Virus record (IMG/VR): IMGVR_UViG_3300025120_000646 | Span: 1 to 21,881 of that record | From: a virus | Strand: one strand, 5' to 3' | Length of the DNA: 21,881 bases | Shown here: piece after piece, positions 12,983-20,093 of the stretch | How the letters are laid out: each line of letters starts with the position of its first letter | Position numbering within the stretch: position 1 is the first letter of the stretch | The notes under the pieces: generated by a model | The model's input: only the letters and a program-made list of their open reading frames with translations | What the model was told of the DNA's origin: nothing | Databases searched by the model: none | Made by a program: the position numbers and the translations under genes

Positions 12983-14494
12983 ATGAGCCTTACCATAAAT
13001 CACCAGACAAATGACATTTCAGCGACTAGCGGTTCAGTAACGATTGGAGGGGCGGCTGTTGGAGCCGGAGGTGAACAGACATTTACTGCTACAGGCGCAG
13101 TGTCCAACGGGGATATTGTTGGTCTTAATTTTGATGGTACAATCAGTGTTATGTCACAGAAAGCGGGTTCTCCTACGGACGCTAGTTCTGCGGATGTTGA
13201 TAGCTCCCGCGCAACAGCTATTGCGTATGATAGCACTAACAACAAAGTGTTATATGTATATAACACCGCAGACCCCATCATGTCTGCGGTAGTTGGAACG
13301 GTTAGTGGCAATAGCATTAGTTTTGGAACTCCCGTGAACGTGGTTAGCTCAGGAGCGCAGTCTCCTACAGTTTGTTTTGATAGCAATGCTGGTAAATTTG
13401 CAATTATGTTTCGGGATTATACAGCTAGTGGAATAAGTGCAATAGTTGCAACGATCAGTGGCACATCAGTGTCTTTTGGATCAAAGGCAACGGTTGATTC
13501 GGAGCCGGCTGCTGTTGGCGTAGGAGCAGCTATATTTGATCCAGACCAAAATGCAATAATCTATGCGAGGATGGGAACAAGCAATCATGGTCGTATTAGT
13601 GCAGGAGCTATAAGTGGAACGTCAATATCTTGGGGTTCCACTGTTGAGTACAGCACGGATTATGTGGAAAACAATTTAAGTTTTGATCTGACTTATGACA
13701 CTTCAGCTAATAAAACAATTCTAGTTTATAAGAGGTTAATTAACAACACTAGCGGAGATATATACTATAGAACTGTTACGACTAGCGGCACCAGCATAAG
13801 CCTTGGTACTCAAAGAGTGCTTTATGCCAGCACCAGTACATATGCAGAGCCAAGGTGTGTTTACAGTCCAGCAGCCAATAAAACTTTCTTTGCTTACGCT
13901 CAGGGGTCTAGCCTTGAAACAGTAGTTGGGACTTTATCTGGTGACACGTTTAGCTTTGGAACAACAAAGAGTAATATTTCTGGAACTCCTGTTAGTGGCA
14001 CTGCTTACCACAGACTTTACAACTACAACCCAGATACAGAGGAAATTATAGAAAGCAGCATATATTACTATGGCACTGCTCAAACAGCTAATTATAAAAT
14101 AGTTGGTACAAACCATTATGCTCAAACATATATTAATATTGTTGAGGGTTTAGGTACAACGGCGGCTGACCATTTAGGGACTTGTTATGACACAGGTTCA
14201 AATAAAATGGTTATTTCCTTTAGAGATGATGCTAAAAGTGACAAGCCTCAAGCACTTGTTTATGACCCCGCAGTACCGACGAATTGGGTGGGTCTTGCTT
14301 CTGAAGCAATTTCCAATGGTGCAAGCGGAAAAGTCACCATAATTGGGGGCATTAACACTGCACAGTCTGGTTTAGTTGCAGGAGTTCCATATAAGGTTAG
14401 TTCAACATCTGCCAGTTTAAGTGAAGGTACTGGGACTATAGTTGGCACCGCACTTTCCGCATCATCTATTTATCTTACAAAGGCAGCAATCTAA
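12983..14494 (+). CDS. Tail fibre C with beta-propeller-like repeats
   Basis: Start ATG 12983 is preceded by AGGA with a 7-base spacer. A TTG at 12968 would add five residues but is less convincing. The 503-residue protein opens with a docking-type module (NDISATSGSVTIGGAAVGAG) similar in style to fibre B. It then has about six repeats of roughly 50-60 residues of the form AYDxxxNKxxxxY ... VxTxSGxSISxGT: YDSTNNKVLYVYN, FDSNAGKFAIMFRD, FDPDQNAIIYAR, YDTSANKTILVYKR, YSPAANKTFFAYA, then YNPDTEEIIESSIYY and YDTGSNKMVISFRDD. That is a beta-propeller blade pattern. The C-terminus (SGLVAGVPYKVSSTSASLSE...VGTALSASSIYL) is a common fibre ending. Carbohydrate or surface binding is the likely role. Confidence 0.78.
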   Translation: MSLTINHQTNDISATSGSVTIGGAAVGAGGEQTFTATGAVSNGDIVGLNFDGTISVMSQKAGSPTDASSADVDSSRATAIAYDSTNNKVLYVYNTADPIMSAVVGTVSGNSISFGTPVNVVSSGAQSPTVCFDSNAGKFAIMFRDYTASGISAIVATISGTSVSFGSKATVDSEPAAVGVGAAIFDPDQNAIIYARMGTSNHGRISAGAISGTSISWGSTVEYSTDYVENNLSFDLTYDTSANKTILVYKRLINNTSGDIYYRTVTTSGTSISLGTQRVLYASTSTYAEPRCVYSPAANKTFFAYAQGSSLETVVGTLSGDTFSFGTTKSNISGTPVSGTAYHRLYNYNPDTEEIIESSIYYYGTAQTANYKIVGTNHYAQTYINIVEGLGTTAADHLGTCYDTGSNKMVISFRDDAKSDKPQALVYDPAVPTNWVGLASEAISNGASGKVTIIGGINTAQSGLVAGVPYKVSSTSASLSEGTGTIVGTALSASSIYLTKAAI

Positions 14495-14670
14495 TGAGTA
14501 CAGCAGCAGAAGCTCGTACAAAACGAGATAATCTTTTGGTAGAAAGTGACGCCTATGCACTGGCTGATCGAATTACAAAAGAGTGGACGGACTATCGACA
14601 AGCCTTGCGTGATGTTCCTACACAACATGGATTTCCCGCGAATATTACATGGCCCCCAAAGCCTGTTTAG
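14494..14670 (+). CDS. Stand-alone tail-assembly-chaperone-like protein (58 aa)
   Basis: Starts on the last base of the fibre C stop (TAATG). The product has the signature of the short domain often annotated as phage tail assembly chaperone (Phage_tail_APC-like): RTKRDNLLVESDAYALADRI, then EWTDYRQALRDVPTQHGFP and NITWPPKPV at the end. That motif (R..R..LL..SD...L.D......W..YRQ.LRD...Q.GFP..I.WP..P) usually occurs at the C-terminus of longer proteins. Here it is the whole protein. Position after a fibre gene and before a repeat fibre suggests a role in fibre folding or attachment. The tryptophan usually found after SD is replaced by Ala. Confidence 0.75.
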   Translation: MSTAAEARTKRDNLLVESDAYALADRITKEWTDYRQALRDVPTQHGFPANITWPPKPV

Positions 14671-14679
14671 GAGTAAAAC

Positions 14680-14763
14680 ATGACCAAAGCCAGAGATTCG
14701 GACAGTAAGGTTTGGCCCGATGATCCTGACTTCATAGATAAAAATAAAATTAAGGAAAAATAA
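14680..14763 (+). CDS. Very small ORF (27 aa), possibly translated
   Basis: ATG 14680 to TAA 14763 encodes MTKARDSDSKVWPDDPDFID followed by seven mostly charged residues. It has a good ribosome site: AGGAG at 14669-14673, six bases before the ATG. It fills the gap between the chaperone-like gene and the repeat protein, starting 10 bases after one and ending 2 bases before the other. The peptide is charged, with the run VWPDDPDFID, and has no recognisable motif. Shortness makes it uncertain. The ribosome site and tight spacing are the support. Confidence 0.5.
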   Translation: MTKARDSDSKVWPDDPDFIDKNKIKEK

Positions 14764-14765
14764 CC

Positions 14766-15989
14766 ATGCTTGGTTTTTCCCCACTAGCTGGAGCGCCTCT
14801 TGCTAGTTCTGGTAGAGTTTCTGCGTCAGTATCTGTATCTGTTACGGGTGTAGCTGGAACAGGTGCGGTAGGCTCTGTAACTACCACAAGCGCGGCTGAT
14901 ATATCCGTAACAGGGGTCGGGGCAACAGGCGGTGTTGGCTCTGTAACCACCACAAGTGCGGTAGATATTACTGCCACAGGCGTGTCAGGCACGGGTTCTG
15001 TTGGTTCTTCTACAGTAACAGGCGATGCAAATGTCACTGCTACAGGCATATCAGGCACGGGCGGCGTTGGTTCTGTTACCACTACCAGCACTGCCGACAT
15101 ATCTGTTACAGGCGTCTCTGGCACAAGTGCAGTAGGCGGAGCGGCAGCTTCTACCGATTTAGAGATAGGTGTTACAGGCATTGCTGCTACGGGGTCTGTA
15201 GGTTCCGCGTCCATTACAAGTGAATCTAATCTTTCTGTTACGGGCGTGTCAGGCACAGGTTCTGTTGGCTCAGTATCCCCGGGCTTTAGACAATCTGTTA
15301 CGGGCGTGTCAGGCACAGGAGCAGTAGGAAGCGTATCTACAACAAGTAGCGCAGTTATATCCGTTACAGGTGTAGCGGCTACAGGCGCAGTAGGAAGCGT
15401 GTCCGCTAACAATGATTCTTCTATCTTTGTTACAGGCGTTGCTGCGACAGGTGCAATAGGCACCACCACCACAACATCTGATGCAGATATTTCTGTCACG
15501 GGAGTTTCGTCCACGGGTGCGGTTGGTTCCGCAACGACTACTTCTTCCGCAGACATATCGGTTACAGGCGTAGCAGGCACGGGTGCGGTTGGTTCTTCGT
15601 CCACTAGAGTTGACAACTCTATTTCGGTCACGGGCGTAGCAGGCACAGGTGTTGTTGGAACTGCTTCAATTACTGCAGACAGCACTCTATCGGTCACAGG
15701 CGTTTCTGGTACAGGTGCGGTAGGATCGTCTACAGTTAAGATTGATGTAGATGTACCCGTCACGGGCATTGCAGCTACAGGCGCAGTTGGTTCTTCTACC
15801 ATTAAAGTTGACAACTCTGTTTTCGTTACAGGCGTTGTTGGTACGGCGGAAGTAGGAAATGTTTTGGTTTGGTCAAAGATTGAACCAGATCAAACGTCTA
15901 ATTTCTCTAGTATAACGCCTTCGCAATCTTCGGGGTTTTCTAGTATAACCCCCTCACAAACCCCGTCTTGGACGGATATCGCTGCGTAG
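14766..15989 (+). CDS. Fibre-like virion protein built of sixteen 22-residue repeats
   Basis: A 407-residue protein. It opens MLGFSPLAGAPLASSG, a start common in marine phage virion proteins. Residues 24-367 are sixteen near-repeats of about 22 residues with the core SVTGVxxTGAVGS, e.g. SVTGVSGTGAVGSVSTTSSA. One unit (the seventh) is two residues shorter. Residues 368-407 are VWSKIEPDQTS, then FSSITPSQSSGF, FSSITPSQTP and SWTDIAA, a repeated W/F..I.P.Q ending. The repeat would give two short beta strands per turn, so a beta-solenoid or extended fibre shaft is likely. There are no Cys, few charges and many Thr/Ser/Gly. The chaperone-like gene just upstream fits a tail-fibre function. It starts 2 bases after the small ORF. 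Confidence 0.72.
   Translation: MLGFSPLAGAPLASSGRVSASVSVSVTGVAGTGAVGSVTTTSAADISVTGVGATGGVGSVTTTSAVDITATGVSGTGSVGSSTVTGDANVTATGISGTGGVGSVTTTSTADISVTGVSGTSAVGGAAASTDLEIGVTGIAATGSVGSASITSESNLSVTGVSGTGSVGSVSPGFRQSVTGVSGTGAVGSVSTTSSAVISVTGVAATGAVGSVSANNDSSIFVTGVAATGAIGTTTTTSDADISVTGVSSTGAVGSATTTSSADISVTGVAGTGAVGSSSTRVDNSISVTGVAGTGVVGTASITADSTLSVTGVSGTGAVGSSTVKIDVDVPVTGIAATGAVGSSTIKVDNSVFVTGVVGTAEVGNVLVWSKIEPDQTSNFSSITPSQSSGFSSITPSQTPSWTDIAA
14835..15866 (+). repeat. 66-bp coding tandem repeat array, about 16 units
   Basis: DNA units of about 66 bp encode the VTGVxxTGAVGS repeat. Divergence is mainly at third codon positions and in the 8-residue spacers. Neighbouring units share runs of identity. 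For example, a 26-base identical run begins at 15234 and again at 15294. The 60-base spacing there reflects the two-codon-short unit. Such arrays commonly change copy number by slippage or recombination. Confidence 0.85.
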
Positions 15990-16002
15990 TTGATTAAATG
16001 AC

Positions 16003-16031
16003 TTGGCATGGGTATAGTCCAAACATATTTA
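16003..16031 (+). promoter_or_regulatory. Possible sigma-70-type promoter before the long fibre gene
   Basis: TTGGCA (16003-16008) and TATTTA (16026-16031) are separated by exactly 17 bases, in the 58-base gap between stop 15989 and ATG 16048. The -35 has one mismatch and the -10 two. The implied start near 16038 would leave only about ten bases of leader and clip the GAGGT ribosome site, which lowers confidence. Confidence 0.3.
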
Positions 16032-16047
16032 TAGTTGAGGTCCCGTC

Positions 16048-17373
16048 ATGGCTACATACACCGCATCTAACGCTATTAAGAAAATAACCACTGGGGATGA
16101 ATCGGGTTCGTGGGGAAACAGCACCAACAACAACTTCGACATTATAGACCGTGCTGCGAACGGCTTTGTTTCTATCGCTTTGTCAGGCACTTCTTACACG
16201 TTGGCGTTATCAACTACGGCTGTTTTGTCTAACGGGCATTACAAAGCGATAAAGTTTACTGGAACTCCGGGCGGAACTTGCACGGTTACATTAGAGCAAA
16301 ATGACAAAGCTAGAATGTATATGATCCTTAACAGCACAAATCAAAGCCTGTCTATTACGCAAGGATCAGGATCAAACGTCACAATTCTTACTGGAAAGTC
16401 TGCAATTATTTTAGCTGACGGTGCGGGATCAGGGGCGGCTGTTACTGATTTTACTGCGCTTGTTAGTATTTCGGAATTGGACGGCATTACTGCGGGTACG
16501 GTAACCGCTAGTAAGGCGGTTGTCGTTGATGCCAACAAAGACATTACGGGCTTTAGAAATATTACAGCTACTGGAGAATTGGATGCAGCTACATTAGATA
16601 TATCTGGCGATGCCGATATTGATGGCACTACTAATTTAGACATAGTTAATATTGCTGAAACCACAACTATAGCAACTGATAATAAGATACAGTTTAGAGA
16701 TACGGGCCTGTACATTAATTCCAGTGCGGATGGTCAGCTTGATATCGTTGCAGACACTGAAATCCAAATCGCGGCAACAACGATAGACATTGATGGTGCA
16801 GTGGCTTTAAATGGCGCAATTACAGGGGCCACTAACATTACGCTGTCAGGTGAGCTAGATGCCGCAACATTAGATATATCTGGTAATGCAGATATAGACG
16901 GCACCCTTGAAACAGATGCTTTATCTATAGCTGGTACGGCAGTCACCAGCACAGCGGCTGAGTTAAACATTATGGACGGTGATACGTCTGCCTCAGATGT
17001 AACTATTGTAGACGCAGATCAGTTTGTTTTGAATGATGGCGGCACGATGAAGCAGGTTGCTGCTACTAAACTATCCGCTTACGTCGAATCAATCGGTGTT
17101 AATCAACAATGGTACGATGTAACAGGTTCAAGGTCTGTTGGCTCATCCTATGAAAACACTTATGGAAGAGCGATTATGGTCAGCGTTGGTACAACTATTT
17201 CTACCGAGGTTTACTTGCAAGTTTCTCATAACGGCTCATCATGGGTAAATGTTGGTACACTTGGCGGACACGGTGGTATTAACGATTCAGGATCATCTCA
17301 AGCCATTGTGCCTGCGGGTCATTATTACAAAGCAACTGGTGGTAGCGTCAAAGCTTGGGCAGAGTTAAGATAA
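16048..17373 (+). CDS. Long tail fibre with conserved C-terminal tip domain
   Basis: The 441-residue protein has a typical fibre N-terminus (ITTGDESGSWGNSTNNNFDI, then IDRAANGFVSIALSG), a central shaft with the marine-phage fibre pattern (SELDGITAGTVTASKAVVVD and DITGFRNITATGELDAATLD) and a repeated 19-residue block: GELDAATLDISGDADIDGT at nucleotides 16573-16629 and again, one residue changed, at 16849-16905. A linker VTIVDADQFVLNDGG leads to the tip. The last ~90 residues (QQWYDVTGSRSVGSSYENTY, IMVSV, QAIVPAGHYYKATG, KAWAELR) are a widespread fibre-tip domain of the WYDV...WAELR type. The tip probably contacts the host surface. Its stop overlaps the nozzle-like gene by one base. Confidence 0.83.
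   Translation: MATYTASNAIKKITTGDESGSWGNSTNNNFDIIDRAANGFVSIALSGTSYTLALSTTAVLSNGHYKAIKFTGTPGGTCTVTLEQNDKARMYMILNSTNQSLSITQGSGSNVTILTGKSAIILADGAGSGAAVTDFTALVSISELDGITAGTVTASKAVVVDANKDITGFRNITATGELDAATLDISGDADIDGTTNLDIVNIAETTTIATDNKIQFRDTGLYINSSADGQLDIVADTEIQIAATTIDIDGAVALNGAITGATNITLSGELDAATLDISGNADIDGTLETDALSIAGTAVTSTAAELNIMDGDTSASDVTIVDADQFVLNDGGTMKQVAATKLSAYVESIGVNQQWYDVTGSRSVGSSYENTYGRAIMVSVGTTISTEVYLQVSHNGSSWVNVGTLGGHGGINDSGSSQAIVPAGHYYKATGGSVKAWAELR
16573..16629 (+). repeat. Intragenic 57-bp repeat, copy 1
   Basis: Encodes the 19-residue GELDAATLDISGDADIDGT. Copy 2 lies at 16849-16905, 276 bp on, with one residue changed (D to N). The two copies share a 17-base identical core (ACATTAGATATATCTGG) but differ at many synonymous sites, so the duplication is old or kept by protein selection. 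Confidence 0.85.
16849..16905 (+). repeat. Intragenic 57-bp repeat, copy 2
   Basis: Encodes GELDAATLDISGNADIDGT, in phase with copy 1 at 16573-16629. Probably one turn of the fibre shaft each. Confidence 0.85.
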
Positions 17374-19577
17374 TGCCGCTCTTAGACCTTAAATTTAAAG
17401 CTGGAATAAACAAAGAAATTACGCCGTATTCTGAAGAAAACGGTTGGGTTGATTGTGATAAAATACGTTTTCGCTTTGGGTATCCTGAAAAGTTAAACGG
17501 TTGGGAAAAAAACTCAAACGAAGCTTTCTTAGGTCAATGCCGTGGGATGCACGAGTTTGTAGCGTTGAGTGGCGAAAAGTTTTTGGGCCTTGGGACAGAA
17601 TTAAAGTTCTATATTAAAGAGGGTGTTGATTTCAAAGACATTACTCCAATCAGACAGATTACTTCTGCAGGAGATGTCACCTTTTCTGCTTCAAATGGAT
17701 CACCTGTTATTACCGTTTCAGATACAAGTCACGGGTGCGTAGCAAATGATTTTGTAACCTTTTCTGGCGCGGTTTCTTTGGGTGGAAACATTACAGCAAA
17801 TGTTCTCAACCAAGAATATCAGATTACAGAAGTTGTAGATGGAAACACTTACAAAATATCAGCTAGAACAGTTAGCACTATATCAAGTGTTACGGCTTCG
17901 GGAGGAATAAGCGCCACGGCAGTAAATGCTACAGGTAGCGACACAGGCAACGGTGGTGGCAGTGTTGTTGGTACTTATCAAATTGGCACCGCTTTAAATA
18001 GTTCAGTCTTTGGCACTGGTTGGGGCGCGGGAGTTTGGGGTGGAACAACTACAGGCGCTCTTACTACAACGGTAAATGAGGGCGGTACACTTTCTGCTAG
18101 TGACACCACTATCACTGTGGCTAACACTGCTGGAATTGTAGCCAGTGACATTGTTTTAATAGATGACGAACTTATTCTGGTGGGGGGCATAAGTTCCAAC
18201 GATTTAACAGGATGTACCAGAGGACACAAAGGCACCGCCGCCGCAACACATGCAAACGGTTCTGCTGTTAGACTTGCAACGGGCAACGCGGATACAGCGG
18301 ATGATTTTTCTGGCTGGGGGCTGGCTCTTATTTCAGGGACAATTACGCCTTCTGCAAACTTACGCATTTGGGCGCAAGATAACTTTGGCGAAGACCTGTT
18401 GTTAAACGAAAGAAACGGTAGGATTTACTATTGGAATAAAACCAATGGTGTAAATACACGGGCTAAATTCTTAACAGATAGTAGCTTAGGACTTGGCACA
18501 CGGACCTCGGTTCCTACGATAGCTACGCAAGTTCTTTTGTCTGACAGGGACAGGCATGTGATTGCTTTTGGTGCAGACAGCCTTGGTCTTACTTCTTCTT
18601 CAACCGAGGGAAACGGCATTCAAGACCCTTTGTTAATAAGGTTTAGTAGTCAGGAAAACCCTGTAGATTGGTATCCTACCTCTACCAATACAGCGGGTGA
18701 TTTGCGTATAAGTTCTGGCTCTAAGATCATTCAAGCTCTTGAAACTCGGCAACAGATACTGGTGTTTACAGACGTTTCTATTCACGCAATGCAGTTTCTT
18801 GGACCGCCGTTTACCTTTGGTATAAACCTAATTTCCGAAAACATTACTATTGCTAGTCCGAAGGCTGCGGTTGCGGTAGACGATGCCGTGTTTTGGATGG
18901 GTACGGCGGAGTTCTATGCGTTTACGGGTGCGGTTCAAAGAATACCCTGCACTGTGCGAGATTATGTGTTTAACGACATGAACACGGCTCAGTCTGACAA
19001 GATTGTGGCAGGAGCCAACGTGTCATTTTCAGAGGTTTGGTGGTTTTATCCGTCTGCGGGCTCAACCGAGAACAACAGATATGTGGTTTACAATTACCTT
19101 GAGAAGCTTTGGTTCATAGGAAACCTAGCCAGAACGGCGTGGTTAGATCGTGGCATCTCTTCGTTGCCTCTTGCGGCGGGAACTAACAACTTTTTGTATA
19201 ATCAAGAGGTGGGCGCACAAGATGACGGCGCAGCTATGACTTCGTTTATTGAGTCTGGAGACATGTCTATTACAGACGGCAATCAGTTTTCTTTTATTAA
19301 CAGGGTAATACCGGACATTAATTTTAGAGAAACTGTGGACACCTCTTCTCTAAACATTATTTTAGAGACTAAAAACTTTCCGGGTCAAACCGATCAAAAC
19401 TCCTCGACAAACACTGTGTCCAAAACATCTAGTACGCCTGTAGATCAGTACACAAACCAGTACTTTACACGCTTACGGGGCCGCAGTTTTACGCTCAAGT
19501 TACAATCTACAGACGCGAACGTCCTGTGGAGATTGGGTGTGCCTCGTGTAGATATTAGACCTGACGGGAGAAGATAA
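17373..19577 (+). CDS. Tail nozzle-like protein (P22 gp10 / T7 gp12 functional type, predicted) with inserted module
   Basis: ATG 17373 overlaps the fibre stop (TAATG). A TTG at 17355 would add six residues but lies within the fibre gene. The 734-residue protein begins MPLLDLKFKAGINKEITPYS, with CDKIRFRFGYPEKLNGWEK (28-46), then LGLGTELKFYI and DITPIRQIT. This start is characteristic of the long tail protein found with podovirus-type adaptors in marine phages and is best interpreted as the nozzle or tail-tubular protein. A conserved core resumes at LRIWAQDNFGEDLLLNER (330-347) with IYYWN. Between GWGAGVWGG (217-224) and FSGWG (312-316) sits an insert with SASDTTITVANTAGI and DDELILVGGISSNDLTGCTR, a small module also seen in fibre proteins. 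Family assignment is inference from pattern and position. Confidence 0.72.
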   Translation: MPLLDLKFKAGINKEITPYSEENGWVDCDKIRFRFGYPEKLNGWEKNSNEAFLGQCRGMHEFVALSGEKFLGLGTELKFYIKEGVDFKDITPIRQITSAGDVTFSASNGSPVITVSDTSHGCVANDFVTFSGAVSLGGNITANVLNQEYQITEVVDGNTYKISARTVSTISSVTASGGISATAVNATGSDTGNGGGSVVGTYQIGTALNSSVFGTGWGAGVWGGTTTGALTTTVNEGGTLSASDTTITVANTAGIVASDIVLIDDELILVGGISSNDLTGCTRGHKGTAAATHANGSAVRLATGNADTADDFSGWGLALISGTITPSANLRIWAQDNFGEDLLLNERNGRIYYWNKTNGVNTRAKFLTDSSLGLGTRTSVPTIATQVLLSDRDRHVIAFGADSLGLTSSSTEGNGIQDPLLIRFSSQENPVDWYPTSTNTAGDLRISSGSKIIQALETRQQILVFTDVSIHAMQFLGPPFTFGINLISENITIASPKAAVAVDDAVFWMGTAEFYAFTGAVQRIPCTVRDYVFNDMNTAQSDKIVAGANVSFSEVWWFYPSAGSTENNRYVVYNYLEKLWFIGNLARTAWLDRGISSLPLAAGTNNFLYNQEVGAQDDGAAMTSFIESGDMSITDGNQFSFINRVIPDINFRETVDTSSLNIILETKNFPGQTDQNSSTNTVSKTSSTPVDQYTNQYFTRLRGRSFTLKLQSTDANVLWRLGVPRVDIRPDGRR

Positions 19578-19744
19578 TGGCTACCAGTACTCCTGTACCG
19601 TTTTTCCCTACTCCGCCTCAAGAGTACAACCAAGAGTACTTAAACGAGGTGGTTCGTTCTTTTTCCGTGTTTTTGAATCAATTCAACAACACTCAACAGG
19701 TGGCAGACGATGATACGACTGCCCTAAGCTGGTTTATGGGCTGA
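19577..19744 (+). CDS. Small protein in the tail block (55 aa)
   Basis: ATG 19577 overlaps the nozzle stop (TAATG) and its TGA overlaps the next ATG (TGATG), so it is tightly embedded in the operon. The product runs MATSTPVPFFPTPPQEYNQE, then a helix-like YLNEVVRSFSVFLNQFNNTQ and a short acidic tail ending ALSWFMG. A Pro-rich arm with one amphipathic helix is typical of small tail accessory proteins, possibly one that lies along the nozzle. No family with a known role is recognised. Confidence 0.7.
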   Translation: MATSTPVPFFPTPPQEYNQEYLNEVVRSFSVFLNQFNNTQQVADDDTTALSWFMG

Positions 19745-20067
19745 TGGCTAACGCATATATAAACGCAAAAGCGGACCTCACAACGACAGGCATAACCACG
19801 CTGTATACGTGCGGTCCGTTTGCTACGGCGGTAGTAAAGTCAATTTTGGTTTGCGATGACAGTAACAATGGTGATACCTTAACGCTTACAATAACAGACG
19901 CGTCAAACGCCGTGTTTGTTTTGTTTGACAGTAAAACTATTGCGGGTCATGCAACTGTAGAACTATTAACGGCACCACTTGTGGTTCAAGCCGATGAAGT
20001 CTTAAAAGTTACGGCTGCTACAGCCAATCGGCTGCACGTTGTAGCTAGTATTTTAGAGATTTCGTGA
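19744..20067 (+). CDS. Small beta-sandwich virion protein
   Basis: A 107-residue protein beginning MANAYINAKADLTTTGITTL, followed by alternating hydrophobic strands: AVVKSILVCDDS, DTLTLTITDAS, AVFVLFDSKTI, HATVELLTAPLVVQADEVLK and HVVASILEIS. The pattern TTLYT...V.SI.V.....  D...L..TDAS and ...VLKV.A......V.S.LEI is found in many marine-phage tail-block proteins. It looks like a single jelly-roll or immunoglobulin-like virion domain. Its stop overlaps a GTG (20064) of the next frame. Function not established. Confidence 0.72.
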   Translation: MANAYINAKADLTTTGITTLYTCGPFATAVVKSILVCDDSNNGDTLTLTITDASNAVFVLFDSKTIAGHATVELLTAPLVVQADEVLKVTAATANRLHVVASILEIS

Positions 20068-20093
20068 TAAAGTACGGTCAAAGGGGCAGTGTG

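Noticed and set aside
14750-15814. Long open frame on the minus strand (about 354 codons) opposite the 22-residue repeat gene
   Set aside because: It is the mirror of a repetitive codon pattern (GTN/ACN/GGN-rich) on the plus strand, has no plausible start region, and all neighbours are on the plus strand. The translated PTAPVPATPVTD repeat is an artefact of the coding repeat.
17355-17372. TTG start for the nozzle-like protein
   Set aside because: Would overlap the fibre gene by 19 bases, while the ATG at 17373 forms the TAATG junction used repeatedly in this genome and gives the conserved MPLLDLKFKAGIN start.
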